A DNA stretch of 64,000 nucleotides from Alicyclobacillus pomorum DSM 14955 (GTDB taxonomy: Bacteria > Bacillota > Bacilli > Alicyclobacillales > Alicyclobacillaceae). The DNA lies in NCBI RefSeq assembly GCF_000472905.1, contig NZ_AXAR01000009.1, forward strand, positions 80,193-144,192, in the 5' to 3' direction. How positions within the stretch are numbered: the first letter of the stretch is position 1; each line of letters opens with the position of its first letter. Under the pieces are notes generated by a model. The model was given only the letters and a program-made list of their open reading frames with translations. It made no database searches and was not told the origin of the DNA. This document shows, piece by piece, positions 8,845 through 18,588 of this stretch. The position numbers and the translations under genes are program-made.

Positions 8845-9964
8845 TGTGATTGTCGTGGGCGGTGGTGCCATTGGCTCAGCGATTGCATGGCGCCTCGGTC
8901 AGACCGGGCGAAAGGTTTTGTTGTTGGAGCGTGGGCAAATCGGTCAGGAAGCTTCCAGCGCGGCAGCAGGTATGCTCGGCGCGCAACTCGAGGTAAAAGA
9001 GCCAGGCCCCTTCTACCATCTCTGCTTAGAAAGCCGGTCTCTGTACCCAAGATTCAGCATGGAATTGTTTGAAGAAACAGGCATTGACATCGAGTACACC
9101 CGAAACGGCATCTTGCAGGTCGCGACATGTGAAGGAGAGGTCGAGGTATTACAGGAACGGATGCGCTGGCAAACGGCAGACGGCGGTCGAGCGGAGTGGA
9201 TTCCCTCCACGTTGGTGGCAGAACTTGAACCGGCACTGGCCCCAGTGCATGGTGCATTGTTTTTGCCGGAGGACGGAAATGTCTTCGCTCCGCGCGTCGC
9301 TTGCGCGGTCGGTGTGGCGGCGAAGAAGCGATGCACCGTCCTGGAGGGTGCCGACGTGACAGACATCCAGTCCACAGGGACACACGTGGTGGTACATACA
9401 CCGACCGATTCCTTCACCGCAGATACCGCCGTTGTCGCTGCGGGGGCCTGGGCGGACAAAATCCTTCAAGGAAGTGGCGTTCAGTTTGGCATTGCTCCCG
9501 TCAAAGGTCAACTGTTTTCCATCCGTCCGACGGGAAACATTCGCCTGACCAAGACGGTGTTCTCAGACGACATCTATCTCGTGCCAAAACGCAATGGCAG
9601 CATCGTCGTCGGTGCAACGGAGGAGCATGGTGCAGGGTACAACCGAACCGTCACCATGGAAGCGTTGCATGAACTGTTCAGCCGAGTGCAATCCATTGCA
9701 CCGGGCCTCTCCGATGCACAGTTCGAACGTGCCTGGAGTGGACTTCGCCCCGGTTCGGCGACCGGATTCCCTGCCATCGGACCGATTCCCGGACATCCGC
9801 GGATCCACGTTGCGGTGGGTCATTTCCGAAACGGCATTCTGCTCACGCCACTGACAGCAAAGATGGTGGTGCATTCCATTGAGGGGAATCCAGCGCCAGA
9901 ACTGTGGTCCGCATTTCGGCCCGAAGTCCATCTTGCCATGAAGGAGGGACATGCAACATGGTGA
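8822..9964 (+). CDS. thiO: Glycine oxidase ThiO
   Basis: ThiO is an FAD-dependent oxidase that converts glycine to the dehydroglycine used for the thiazole ring. The 380-residue protein begins with the FAD-binding YDVIVVGGGAIGSAIAW, has GQEASSAAAGMLGAQ, and ends with the DAO-family signature GHFRNGILLTPLTAKM. The start overlaps tenI by 23 bases and the stop overlaps thiS, so translation is coupled throughout. The presence of thiO rather than thiH indicates the aerobic Bacillus-type thiazole route. Confidence 0.9.
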   Translation: MRLANSYDVIVVGGGAIGSAIAWRLGQTGRKVLLLERGQIGQEASSAAAGMLGAQLEVKEPGPFYHLCLESRSLYPRFSMELFEETGIDIEYTRNGILQVATCEGEVEVLQERMRWQTADGGRAEWIPSTLVAELEPALAPVHGALFLPEDGNVFAPRVACAVGVAAKKRCTVLEGADVTDIQSTGTHVVVHTPTDSFTADTAVVAAGAWADKILQGSGVQFGIAPVKGQLFSIRPTGNIRLTKTVFSDDIYLVPKRNGSIVVGATEEHGAGYNRTVTMEALHELFSRVQSIAPGLSDAQFERAWSGLRPGSATGFPAIGPIPGHPRIHVAVGHFRNGILLTPLTAKMVVHSIEGNPAPELWSAFRPEVHLAMKEGHATW

Positions 9965-10158
9965 TAACGGTCAACGGACAGCGGCGCGAAGTAACCGGTG
10001 GTTCATCCATTCAGGATTTACTGAACCAGTTTCAGCTCACCCAGGAGCGAGTGGCCGTTGAAAAGAATGGAACCATCATCGAACGAGTGAACTACGAACA
10101 CACCCTCTTATCCGAGGGGGACACGGTTGAAATTGTTCGGTTTGTTGGCGGCGGTTGA
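9958..10158 (+). CDS. thiS: Sulfur carrier protein ThiS
   Basis: This 66-residue ubiquitin-fold protein carries sulfur as a C-terminal thiocarboxylate for thiazole synthesis. It begins [12 protein letters not shown], contains [10 protein letters not shown] and ends IVRFVGGG with the essential terminal Gly-Gly. ATG 9958 has AAGGAGG upstream and overlaps the thiO stop. Expected partners are the ThiF-like protein encoded divergently at 6773-7804 and ThiG. Confidence 0.95.
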   Translation: MVITVNGQRREVTGGSSIQDLLNQFQLTQERVAVEKNGTIIERVNYEHTLLSEGDTVEIVRFVGGG

Positions 10159-10217
10159 GCACGGCGGAGGATTCAGCAATCAGCAAGCAGTTCATCATCC
10201 ATCCAGGGGGGCTTCCA

Positions 10218-10997
10218 GTGACAGATACGTTGAGAATCGCGGACCGAGAATTCCACTCCCGTTTAATGGTCGGGACGGGGAAATACGCGACATTTCAAGA
10301 AATGAAAGAAGCTTTGGAGGCGTCTGGCACAGAGATTGTCACCGTTGCCGTACGCCGCGTCAACCTCGACACTCGTGAAGAATCCTTGTTAAACTACATC
10401 AATCTCGACCGTTATTTTATCCTGCCGAATACAGCGGGTTGCCAGACAGCGGAGGAGGCGGTGCGCACAGCTCGTCTCGCGCGTGCGGCCGGACTTTCCA
10501 ATTGGGTCAAACTCGAGGTCATTCCGGCGGATGGGACCCTTCTTCCGGATCCCATAGCCACTGTTGAAGCCGCAAAAACGCTCGTCGAAGAAGGGTTTGT
10601 CGTGTTGCCGTACACGACGGACGACCATACGGTGGCCCAACGCCTCATCGACGTCGGCTGTGCGACCGTTATGCCGTACGGATCGGCCATTGGTACAGGA
10701 CAAGGTCTGCCCAATCCAGAGCGCCTTCTGCGGATTATCGATGTCGCTCGGGGCAAAGTCCCGGTGGTCATCGACGCTGGCATCGGCGCACCCTCGGATG
10801 CCGCATTGGCGATGGAACTCGGTGCAGATGCCGTGCTTGTCAACACAGCGATTGCGAAGGCGCGGAATCCGATTGAAATGGCTCGCGCGATGGCATTGGG
10901 CGTACAAGCAGGCCGCGCGGCCTACTTAGCCGGCAGGATGCCAAAATCCGAAACGGCCTCCCCAAGCAGTCCGGTGGTGGGAATGGTCGGCAAATGA
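10218..10997 (+). CDS. thiG: Thiazole synthase ThiG
   Basis: ThiG condenses deoxyxylulose phosphate, dehydroglycine and ThiS sulfur into the thiazole phosphate. The Schiff-base lysine is expected in [15 protein letters not shown] (about residues 97-111). [11 protein letters not shown] and the phosphate-binding [29 protein letters not shown] are also present. GTG 10218 after GGGGGG gives 259 residues, the usual length. The frame stays open to a TTG at 10155, which would add an atypical tail of about 21 residues. It ends the operon and converges with the ABC-F gene. Confidence 0.93.
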   Translation: MTDTLRIADREFHSRLMVGTGKYATFQEMKEALEASGTEIVTVAVRRVNLDTREESLLNYINLDRYFILPNTAGCQTAEEAVRTARLARAAGLSNWVKLEVIPADGTLLPDPIATVEAAKTLVEEGFVVLPYTTDDHTVAQRLIDVGCATVMPYGSAIGTGQGLPNPERLLRIIDVARGKVPVVIDAGIGAPSDAALAMELGADAVLVNTAIAKARNPIEMARAMALGVQAGRAAYLAGRMPKSETASPSSPVVGMVGK

Positions 10998-11053
10998 CCC
11001 GTTGAAAAACCGAGCGTCGCCGATGTAGATGCCCCTTGCACGAGTGCTCCGGG

Positions 11054-13015
11054 TTAGTTCTGGCTTTGGATGGATTCCAGTTCTTCGAGTTTCGCAGCCG
11101 CTTCTTCCCAGTCTGCGATGAGGGTTTCCATCTCCTGTTCCAGCCGCTGCATTTCGTCATTCAGGGCGATGGTCTGTTCGACGTTTTGGGCGATGGCCGC
11201 CTCCGTCAACTCCGTGGCAATCGCTTGCTGGCGAGATTCCACTTCTGCTATGCGGGCTTCCAGGCCCGCAACGCGTTCGCGGAGTTTGCGGATGTCGGCG
11301 GATCGGACGTGGCGGCGGGCGTCAGCGGGGGGCGCGGGCGGTTTTCGCTCCCCTTTTGCCGCAGGCGTCTGCGATACCACTTCGTCTGCCCACTTTTTCT
11401 CTTCCTCGATTTTTGCCACGTACTCACTGTAGTTTCCGATGTACACGTGGAACCCTCGTTCATCCATCGTGACGACGTGCGTGGCAAGGGTGTCGATAAA
11501 GTAACGGTCGTGCGAGACGAACAGCAACGTACCCTCGTAGTCCTGCAGTGCATCCTCCAGCACTTCCTTGCTGACAAGGTCGAGGTGGTTGGTTGGCTCG
11601 TCCATGACGAGAACGTTGGCTTGCTTTAGCATCAGCTTGCACAGTGCAAGGCGGCTCCGTTCACCGCCGCTGAGTGACGCGACCGGCTTGTCCACGTCCG
11701 TGCCGCGAAACAGGAAACGGCCGAGCGCAGTGCGGACGGTGGTCATGTCGAGTGTCGGGTACTCGTCCCACACTTCGCTCAGCACCGTTTTGTTGGGATG
11801 CAGATCTGCCTGTTCCTGGTCGTAGTAGCCGATGGTGACGTGGGTGCCCCAGCGGATGCTGCCCGCGAGGGGCTTCACTTTACCGACAATCGCCTTGAGA
11901 AACGTCGACTTGCCTGTCCCGTTGGGTCCGAGGATGGCGATGCGTTGACCTTTGGCAACACGCAGCTGCAGAGGCCCGGGCAACGTCTTGCCGGGGTAGC
12001 CGATGACGAGGTCTTCGACGGTGAGCACGTCCTTGCCGGACTCCCTCGCACACGAAAATCGCAGAGCCATCTGCGGCGTGTTCACATTGGGCTTCTCAAT
12101 GCGCTCCATCCGTTCCAGCATCTTGCGGCGACTCTGGGCCCGCTTCGTGGTGGTCGCCCGGACGATGTTCTTTTGAATAAACGTCTCCATCCGCGCAATC
12201 TCTTTCTGCTGTGCTTCGTAGCGCTTCATGTCGGCTTCGAGACGTGCCGCTTTTTGCTCAATGTATTCGCTGTAATTGCCTACGTACCGCGTTGTTTTTC
12301 CGTCCTCCAACTCGTAAATCACGGTGGCGACTTTGTCTAGAAAATAGCGGTCGTGGGAGACCAACAGCAGCGCGCCTTCGTATCCTTCCAGGTAGCTCTC
12401 AAGCCAGGAGATGGTCTCGGTGTCCAGGTAGTTGGTGGGCTCGTCGAGCACGAGCAGGTCGGGTTGCCAAGCGAGCAAGCGAGCCAGAGAGAGCCGCGTC
12501 TTTTGGCCGCCGCTCAGTGATTCGACCCGCCGCTGGTGCATGTCAGACGGAAACCTCAGGCCGTCGAGCACGCGGCGCACGCGGGCTTCTACCGCGTATC
12601 CTCCTGCTGCTTCAAACTGGTTGCGCAGCCTATCGTACGCGGTGGAGAGTTCCTGGAACTTCCGCTCGTCACCGAACACGGCAGGGTCCGCCATCGCTTG
12701 TTCCATCTCGCGCAACTTGCGTTCCATGTCGTACAAGTCGGTGAACGTCTCCGCCACATACCCGAAGACGGTGGCCCCGGGTTTTGCGTCTACAAACTGA
12801 GACACATATCCTACACTCGTTCCCTTTGCGACGCTCACTTCTCCGGCATCCGGCAGTTCCTCTTGGACAGCAATGCGAAGCAGGGTGGACTTACCGGCGC
12901 CATTGGGCCCCACCAGCGCAACGCGGTCTCCGGTTTGCACCGTCAGACTGGCATCTATCAACACATCGTGGATGTCGTAATGTTTTGCGATATGGCTTGC
13001 TTGTAGCAGAATCAT
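11054..13015 (-). CDS. ABC-F family ATPase (YdiF-like)
   Basis: This is a soluble protein with two ABC domains and no membrane segments, the ABC-F type that acts on ribosomes. Domain 1 has GPNGAGKSTLLR (about residues 36-47) and LSGGQKTRLSLARLL. Domain 2 has GPNGTGKSTFLK and LSGGERSRLALCKLM. Between them is a charged linker with RATTTKRAQSRRKMLERM, typical of the P-site tRNA-interaction motif. The last 90 residues are a charged coiled coil. At 653 residues it matches B. subtilis YdiF, which also lies next to the t6A genes. The exact role is not known. Antibiotic resistance is possible but not indicated. GAGGAG precedes the ATG. Confidence 0.88.
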   Translation of the reverse strand: MILLQASHIAKHYDIHDVLIDASLTVQTGDRVALVGPNGAGKSTLLRIAVQEELPDAGEVSVAKGTSVGYVSQFVDAKPGATVFGYVAETFTDLYDMERKLREMEQAMADPAVFGDERKFQELSTAYDRLRNQFEAAGGYAVEARVRRVLDGLRFPSDMHQRRVESLSGGQKTRLSLARLLAWQPDLLVLDEPTNYLDTETISWLESYLEGYEGALLLVSHDRYFLDKVATVIYELEDGKTTRYVGNYSEYIEQKAARLEADMKRYEAQQKEIARMETFIQKNIVRATTTKRAQSRRKMLERMERIEKPNVNTPQMALRFSCARESGKDVLTVEDLVIGYPGKTLPGPLQLRVAKGQRIAILGPNGTGKSTFLKAIVGKVKPLAGSIRWGTHVTIGYYDQEQADLHPNKTVLSEVWDEYPTLDMTTVRTALGRFLFRGTDVDKPVASLSGGERSRLALCKLMLKQANVLVMDEPTNHLDLVSKEVLEDALQDYEGTLLFVSHDRYFIDTLATHVVTMDERGFHVYIGNYSEYVAKIEEEKKWADEVVSQTPAAKGERKPPAPPADARRHVRSADIRKLRERVAGLEARIAEVESRQQAIATELTEAAIAQNVEQTIALNDEMQRLEQEMETLIADWEEAAAKLEELESIQSQN

Positions 13016-13185
13016 GAGGTGTCTCCTCGTTTGTTCAGTTCCTGCGGCGCCATGGTGGTGAGCCGCGGTTCATATATCTACCGCCAGTGTACCGAACACC
13101 GGCAGCGCCGCCAAGTTGAGCATCCGCGGCTTTTGTATAAACCTTCAATCTAAGGAAAATTCTAAACGGGATTGGAGGGGTGCTC

Positions 13186-13374
13186 ATGGAAGTTCAGCGT
13201 GCGTTGGAAATTCTGAAATCTCAGCAGCAATACGACGTGTTGTACGAAGGGGATTCGGTGTGGATTGACGACGTCAATCCAGACAACAAAACGGCCACGG
13301 TTCACTCTTTGCGCACAGGAGATGTGTTGCGCGTGGAAGTGGGACGGCTTCATGAACCACAAGGGTACCAATAA
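13186..13374 (+). CDS. SspH-like small acid-soluble spore protein
   Basis: This 62-residue protein matches the H-type SASP pattern: an N-terminal MEVQRALEIL, then VLYEGDSVWIDDVN, and a C-terminal LRVEVGRLHEP. B. subtilis SspH begins MDIQRAKQIL and has the same VWI core. Such proteins are made in the forespore and packed in the spore core. ATG 13186 follows GGAGGGG. It is a single gene with its own terminator. A forespore sigma factor would be expected to drive it, but I could not define the promoter. Confidence 0.82.
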   Translation: MEVQRALEILKSQQQYDVLYEGDSVWIDDVNPDNKTATVHSLRTGDVLRVEVGRLHEPQGYQ

Positions 13375-13379
13375 CGCTC

Positions 13380-13409
13380 GAAACCACCTCGCCGGGAGGT
13401 GGTTTCTTT
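13380..13409 (+). terminator. Intrinsic terminator after sspH-like gene
   Basis: GAAACCACCTC (13380-13390) pairs perfectly with GAGGTGGTTTC (13396-13406), followed by TTTG. It lies six bases after the stop and may also serve the convergent LysR gene. Confidence 0.8.
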
Positions 13410-13417
13410 GTTCGCGG

Positions 13418-14317
13418 CTAGATACGCTCGACCTCAGACGAGAGGGTCGCAAAATATTGGATGACAAACTCGCGAAAGCGTTGCGCTGCAGAGGATAAAT
13501 AACGTCTCTTGGACCATGCCAACCCAATGGTACGTTGGCACGTCGGTTCAATAATGCGCAATCGATTGGACAACCGTGGAGATGCTGCGAGCCAGGATAA
13601 CGCTGGAACGAAAGCGATACCCAGTCCCTGTCTCACGAGTCTGCCGATGACATCTGGTTCATCTACCGAAAAACAAATGTTCGGGGTAAACCCAGCCATG
13701 TGACAAAACCTATCGGTCAGGTCACGAAATCCATTACCAGCATTCATGCTGATGAAAGGTTCATGTTTGACCTCACTCAGCAGCACGCTGTCACGTCCAG
13801 ACAAAGGATGCCCCGGAGGGACGACTAAGAAAATTTCCTCCGTGATGAGGGGCCTCCATTCGATGTCTGGTCCTTCAATGGGCTCCGAAGAAATGGAAAA
13901 GTCAACTTCCCCATTTTCGAGCTGTTGTTTCATGGATGAAGGAGATTCAAAGTATTGCCGGAAATGAACGTCAGGATATTGAGCCAAAAATGAACTTAAC
14001 AATCCAGGCAATATACTAGGGATGGATACGGACAATGTCACCATTCCCTGATTGAGCCCCGCTAAATCTCGTATCTCACGTTTCCCCTCGTTCAGTTCCA
14101 TAAAGGCTCGTTTTACACGATCCAGGAATGCCTTGCCATACGCATTTAAACGTATCTGACGTCCCTGGCGGTCGAACAGAGGAACGCCAAGGTCTTCCTC
14201 CAAGCGTGCAATCGTTTTACTCAGAGAGGGTTGCGCGATTTGAAGTTGTTCCGCAGCCTTCGTCATGTGTTCCAGCTGAGCAACAGTTTGGAAGTACTTG
14301 AGTTGAAGGAACTCCAC
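13418..14317 (-). CDS. LysR-family transcriptional regulator
   Basis: This 299-residue LysR-type regulator has an N-terminal winged helix-turn-helix (residues 1-60, with AAEQLQIAQPSLSKTIARLEEDLGVPLF) and a periplasmic-binding-like effector domain from about residue 90. GTG 14317 is chosen because it gives the usual LysR start (EFLQLKYFQTV) with AGGTGAG upstream. ATG 14323 is two codons earlier. The gene is divergent from an MFS/HlyD efflux pair, so it probably controls that pair in response to the exported compound or a metabolite. The effector is unknown. Confidence 0.88.
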   Translation of the reverse strand: MEFLQLKYFQTVAQLEHMTKAAEQLQIAQPSLSKTIARLEEDLGVPLFDRQGRQIRLNAYGKAFLDRVKRAFMELNEGKREIRDLAGLNQGMVTLSVSIPSILPGLLSSFLAQYPDVHFRQYFESPSSMKQQLENGEVDFSISSEPIEGPDIEWRPLITEEIFLVVPPGHPLSGRDSVLLSEVKHEPFISMNAGNGFRDLTDRFCHMAGFTPNICFSVDEPDVIGRLVRQGLGIAFVPALSWLAASPRLSNRLRIIEPTCQRTIGLAWSKRRYLSSAAQRFREFVIQYFATLSSEVERI

Positions 14318-14558
14318 AATCATCTCACCTGATCCACAAAATCAATAGACCAAGATAAATTAACTTATAGCCAATTATGTATTTTACATCATGAGAATGG
14401 GTTCCTAAAATGGATCCGTCAACGTGCTTGCCGCAAACACCGCGCATTGTACGGAACCTGTTGTTGGCTGTTTTGTACATCGCTGGTTCATGGATTCACT
14501 TGCGGAGCATTCCACGATTCCATCAGCTGCGGACATTTCAAGAGAAGGAGGTATCTCG

Positions 14559-16223
14559 GTGAGTCAACTCAACGGCTCAACAGCAGCCGGTGCGAATACA
14601 GGACATGCCCCCAGACACTTGTTCATCTCCTTGTTAACGATGTTTGCGTTTGGGCCTCAGTATGTTCTCAACGTCTCCTATATGCTGAACCAGACCATTA
14701 TCCAAAATACATTTGCGGCTGGTTCGTACGACTTACTCCTGCCTTCTGTGATATCCAATTTGGCTTTTGCCCTGTGTGTACCGTTTGGACCTGTCTTTTC
14801 AAGACAGTTTGGACTTCGGCGAAGCTATCTAACGCTGGTGCTCATCTTCCTGTTCGGATCAGTGATAAGTCTCGTATCTCCAGAAATGCCTTTTCTCACA
14901 ATCGGGAGACTCATTCAAGGGTTGAGCGCTGGTGCACTGTTTTTGACCATCTTGCCTGTCGGTTTGATTTCCTTTCCAAACCAGGTGCGAAATTGGTTTT
15001 TGTTTTTAGCGATTGGCGGACTATTTGGGGCGTCTTCGGTTGGCGCATTTTTAGGTAGTTTGTCGTTAAGTATGGACGCTTGGCGATGGTTGTTTATGCT
15101 GTGCTGCTTGCCCTCATTGCTTTGCTTGTGGGTCGGGGCCGCGGTCTTGCCGAGAAATGAGCCCAAAGAACACCATCATCCTCCTTTTGACAGATGGGGT
15201 GCGCTCATTCTTGCGGCTACGGTGACCGTCGTTCTATTCCCATTAGTGAATCTCGAGAAGTTGGGTTTTGGCTCCGTATATGTGTGGCCATTCTTCGTCG
15301 CCACAGTGATTCTGTTTGCGATATTCATCGTGGTTGAGTGTACTGTGGAAGCCCCTTTGGTTCCTTTCCGTTCCATCCAATCTGTGAAACAAGCTTCTGG
15401 GGTCGTGATGGCCATTGCGAGCCATGTTGCATTGATTGTCGCACTGATGGGGACCAGTGGATTTCTACGAAACGTGAAAGAGGCCCCATTCGTACCACTG
15501 ACCTACTTTTATCTCTGGTTTATCGTGGGCGTCGTTGTAGCCGCTCTTCTGAGTACCTGGTTATATGACAAAGTCGGCGCTGGGATGCTCGGTATGATAG
15601 GGTCTCTCGCGGTCATCTTGGTCAGCGTGCAATGGCGGAACATTGGACCAGACACTTCATTCACCACGCTGAACCTACAGATGGGCTGCGTGGGCGGTTC
15701 CATCGGAATGGTACTGGTATCCGGCGCATTAGCAACTGCGCTGGCCGGCGACATTCATCAAGCACGGTGGCGTTCTGTCACGCTGCATTTCAATCGGAAC
15801 TTTATCGCTGCCATTGTTGTACCGGTCGTTGCGTGGTTTTTGTACAAGGAGACGACCATTCACTACGAAAACCTACGTGGACAGATCAGCCTAGCGAACC
15901 CGCAGGTGAACATGGAAATGGCCGGACTCACGCAACACTTTGTGGACAGTGGCCATGCGATGGCGAGCGCGAAGACATTGGCCTTTGCCACGCTCATGAT
16001 GAATTCACAAAAGGCATCTCTGCTGAATGCTTACCAGGACCTATTCACGATGCTGCTTGTGTCTGGTGTCATCATGGCGGTCGCTTCCATCGGGATGGCG
16101 GTCACTGGAAAAGGTCGGTCCCTTGTACAAAAAGAGCAGCTTCAGAGGAAACCTGCACTTGCTATCGGTCCCATCGTGGAGACACCAGGACATCGACCCA
16201 TGCTCGGAGTGAAAGGAGACTGA
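14559..16223 (+). CDS. DHA2-type MFS multidrug efflux transporter
   Basis: This inner-membrane proton-coupled exporter of the 14-helix DHA2 (EmrB/QacA) family has 554 residues. About 14 hydrophobic segments begin near HLFISLLTMFAF. The RQFGLRRSYL loop between helices 2 and 3 and the RLIQGLSAGALF motif are characteristic. GTG 14559 is chosen because AAGGAGG lies seven bases upstream. The frame continues to 14424 but the extra 45 residues are not transporter-like. It is followed seven bases later by an HlyD-family adaptor, as in the B. subtilis yhcA/yhbJ pair. The substrate is unknown. Confidence 0.85.
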   Translation: MSQLNGSTAAGANTGHAPRHLFISLLTMFAFGPQYVLNVSYMLNQTIIQNTFAAGSYDLLLPSVISNLAFALCVPFGPVFSRQFGLRRSYLTLVLIFLFGSVISLVSPEMPFLTIGRLIQGLSAGALFLTILPVGLISFPNQVRNWFLFLAIGGLFGASSVGAFLGSLSLSMDAWRWLFMLCCLPSLLCLWVGAAVLPRNEPKEHHHPPFDRWGALILAATVTVVLFPLVNLEKLGFGSVYVWPFFVATVILFAIFIVVECTVEAPLVPFRSIQSVKQASGVVMAIASHVALIVALMGTSGFLRNVKEAPFVPLTYFYLWFIVGVVVAALLSTWLYDKVGAGMLGMIGSLAVILVSVQWRNIGPDTSFTTLNLQMGCVGGSIGMVLVSGALATALAGDIHQARWRSVTLHFNRNFIAAIVVPVVAWFLYKETTIHYENLRGQISLANPQVNMEMAGLTQHFVDSGHAMASAKTLAFATLMMNSQKASLLNAYQDLFTMLLVSGVIMAVASIGMAVTGKGRSLVQKEQLQRKPALAIGPIVETPGHRPMLGVKGD

Positions 16224-16229
16224 CACACT

Positions 16230-16877
16230 GTGAATGCGAAACGTATGATTGTACTTCAAACGTGCTTCATCTTCATCGTCATCATTGCGGGCTTTGTCGG
16301 GTACTACTTCTACAACCAGTCGACAAATTACATCAAAACGGATAACGCGCAGGTATCGGGACAGCAAATCGTCATTGCTGCGCCTGCAACGGGGAAATTG
16401 ACCAATTGGAATGGACAGGTTGGACAGCATTTTCACAGTGGTGATACCGTCGGTACGATTCAAGGCTCGACGGGGAATGGTACGGCGAATGTCAACGTGA
16501 CGGATCCATCGGACTCCACCATTGTTCAAAACCTGGCCGTCGACAACCAATTTGTCGCTGCAGGTACACCGCTCGCGTACGCGTACGACATGAACAACCT
16601 GTGGGTCACCGCCAATATCAAGGAAACGGAAATCAATCACGTCAAAGTGGGTCAAACCGTCGACGTGTACATTGATGCGTATCCAGGCACCACGTACAGC
16701 GGTGTCGTGAAACAAATCGGCTACGCGACGGCATCGACATTCTCTCCGCTCCCTACAGGAAATACGGATGCCAACTACACGAAGGTCACTCAAGTCATTC
16801 CTGTGAAAATCCAGCTCACTTCCGGTGTGAGTGGTTTGGTACCAGGAATGAACGCAACGGTACGGATCCATCGATGA
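16230..16877 (+). CDS. HlyD/EmrA-family membrane fusion protein, short form
   Basis: This is an adaptor subunit for the upstream MFS exporter. The 215-residue protein has one N-terminal membrane helix (about residues 7-27), YIKTDNAQVSG at the start of the biotinyl-lipoyl-like domain, and the VTANIKETEINHVKVGQTVDVYIDAYP beta-barrel signature. It ends VPGMNATVRI. The long coiled-coil hairpin of Gram-negative EmrA is absent, as expected in a monoderm. Start GTG 16230 follows AAAGGAG. A terminator follows immediately. Confidence 0.87.
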   Translation: MNAKRMIVLQTCFIFIVIIAGFVGYYFYNQSTNYIKTDNAQVSGQQIVIAAPATGKLTNWNGQVGQHFHSGDTVGTIQGSTGNGTANVNVTDPSDSTIVQNLAVDNQFVAAGTPLAYAYDMNNLWVTANIKETEINHVKVGQTVDVYIDAYPGTTYSGVVKQIGYATASTFSPLPTGNTDANYTKVTQVIPVKIQLTSGVSGLVPGMNATVRIHR

Positions 16878-16880
16878 GGA

Positions 16881-16908
16881 ACGGGACGGCTTCTGGCTGT
16901 CCCGTTTT
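16881..16908 (+). terminator. Intrinsic terminator after the efflux pair
   Basis: ACGGGAC (16881-16887) pairs with GTCCCGT (16899-16905) around a short loop and is followed by TTT. It begins four bases after the HlyD stop. Confidence 0.75.
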
Positions 16909-17003
16909 ACATACTGGGAGCATACCTTGTCTCCCTTGTCTCATACACTCTACAAGGTTGTACGAAAAGGGTGGAATAACCGCTAGCCAGCGCAGAGGAT
17001 ATC

Positions 17004-17951
17004 GTGCGCAAGCGAAGGTTGTTCAAGTATGGGACGGGGGGCATGCCTGTGTACGCACCGGACTTTCCGCTGCCTAACGGGTACCTGTGGCAGTATAACT
17101 TATTGGTGTGGTTGCAATCGTACGCAACACCAGACCTGGACAAAGCGGCCAAGTGGTTGTCCATGGTCGGCTTGGAAAACGTCTATATGGTCGCCTTGCC
17201 CATTGTCTTTTGGTCCATCCACAGAACCGTTGGGTTGCGCCTCGCTTACGTATTTCTGGCCTCCATGTACAGCAATGAGTGGTTGAAGCAGGTCACCAGC
17301 ATTGTGCGCCCGATTGGGGTACCGGGCATCCGGTCCCTGTATACCGAATCGGCCAATGGCATCTACTCATTTCCGAGCGGACACGCCCAAGGGCCAATGA
17401 CGTTCTGGGTCATCATCGGCAAGTGGATCCGCCAAAAGTGGTTCTGGCCCATCGCTCTGCTCTTGGTGTTGGCCATTGGCGTATCCAGGCTATACCTGGG
17501 GTTGCACTGGCCGATTGACGTCCTTATCGGGTGGGCACTGGGTCTTTTGTTTGGCGTCTGTGGTTGGTGGATGGGGAAGTGGTGGACGTATCGCACATTT
17601 GCGTTCAAGATTCGCATGACGTTTGCGCTGTTGCTGCCAGGCGTCCTGTTGGTGGTACACCGCGGATCTGCCTCCGCAGCGTATGCGGCGATGCTGCTTG
17701 GCCTCGGGGTGGGCGCTCTGCTCGAAGAGAGGTACCTTGGCACGGAGATGGATCCCGCCGTCTGGAAGCGCGTATGTGCCAGTGTCATCGGCATTGCGGG
17801 GCTAGTTGCGTTAAAATGGATTGTAAAATGGCCGCCTGACACCATCTGGCTGGTGAGCCGAGATCTCCTGATGGGACTGTGGGGGACGCTCGGCGCCCCG
17901 TATGTGTTCCAGTTGTGCGGCGTGTACCGAAGAGGCGAACCGAATGCGTGA
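17004..17951 (+). CDS. PAP2-superfamily membrane phosphatase
   Basis: This integral membrane phosphatase of the PAP2 family is likely to act on lipid phosphates such as undecaprenyl pyrophosphate or phosphatidic acid. The three catalytic motifs are present: K-containing VTSIVRPIG (weak), SFPSGHA, and SRLYLGLHWPIDV. About six to seven helices follow from residue 55 on. The C-terminal 100 residues are an extra hydrophobic tail. GTG 17004 has GAGGA upstream. An in-frame ATG at 17043 behind GGGGGG is an equally possible start. The end overlaps fthC by eight bases. Confidence 0.82.
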   Translation: MRKRRLFKYGTGGMPVYAPDFPLPNGYLWQYNLLVWLQSYATPDLDKAAKWLSMVGLENVYMVALPIVFWSIHRTVGLRLAYVFLASMYSNEWLKQVTSIVRPIGVPGIRSLYTESANGIYSFPSGHAQGPMTFWVIIGKWIRQKWFWPIALLLVLAIGVSRLYLGLHWPIDVLIGWALGLLFGVCGWWMGKWWTYRTFAFKIRMTFALLLPGVLLVVHRGSASAAYAAMLLGLGVGALLEERYLGTEMDPAVWKRVCASVIGIAGLVALKWIVKWPPDTIWLVSRDLLMGLWGTLGAPYVFQLCGVYRRGEPNA

Positions 17952-18588
17952 TGCCGAACACACAAGCCGTCCGTCCACTGGATGGGCCGAGCAAAAGCGG
18001 ACACTGCGTCAACATTACCAACAGATCCGCAGTCAATTGACCATGGACGCCCGCCATGCGGCGGAGGTGTCCATCGCTTTACACCTGGTGGGACTGTTCC
18101 ATGAATTTCGCGAACAAGGAAAGGTCCACAAACGGTCGGTCGCGCTGTACCGCGCACACCGCGGAGAAGTCGACGTAATGGACGCAGCGGACGCTCTGCG
18201 AAGAGCATCCTGGAAAACCGGCTTTCCGGTGACCCACCCCGAGACCCGCACGATAGCGTTTCGCGAGGCGGATGAACGAACCTCGTGGGTCAAGGGGGCG
18301 TATGGAATCTGGGAGCCTGTTTCCACGCAACCGTGGATGGCGGATGGCGAATTGTTTGCGGTGGTTGTGCCTGGACTCGCCTTCACCAAAGACGGGGGGC
18401 GGCTGGGGTACGGCGGGGGCTATTACGACCGCCTGTTTGAACGCCTCAGTGGCGACGTGTTGCGCATTGGGGTCGCGTACGCGGCCCAATTGGCGGACTG
18501 GCTACCGCTGCAACCACACGACGTCCGCATGCACTTCGTGGTGACGGAAGAAGGAGTGGTTTCGTGCGGATTGGCGGCATTGTATTAG
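17944..18588 (+). CDS. fthC: 5-formyltetrahydrofolate cyclo-ligase
   Basis: This enzyme converts 5-formyl-THF with ATP to 5,10-methenyl-THF and so recycles a dead-end folate. The 214-residue protein has EQKRTLRQHYQQIRSQL with the early basic residues, the conserved GAYGIWEP, VVVPGLAFTKDGGRLGYGGGYYDR (ATP and folate site) and a C-terminal LPLQPHDVRM. ATG 17944 overlaps the PAP2 stop and has GAGG upstream. The family symbol varies (ygfA, yqgN, MTHFS). It overlaps mobA by 25 bases, hence one transcript with the molybdenum cofactor genes. Confidence 0.92.
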   Translation: MRDAEHTSRPSTGWAEQKRTLRQHYQQIRSQLTMDARHAAEVSIALHLVGLFHEFREQGKVHKRSVALYRAHRGEVDVMDAADALRRASWKTGFPVTHPETRTIAFREADERTSWVKGAYGIWEPVSTQPWMADGELFAVVVPGLAFTKDGGRLGYGGGYYDRLFERLSGDVLRIGVAYAAQLADWLPLQPHDVRMHFVVTEEGVVSCGLAALY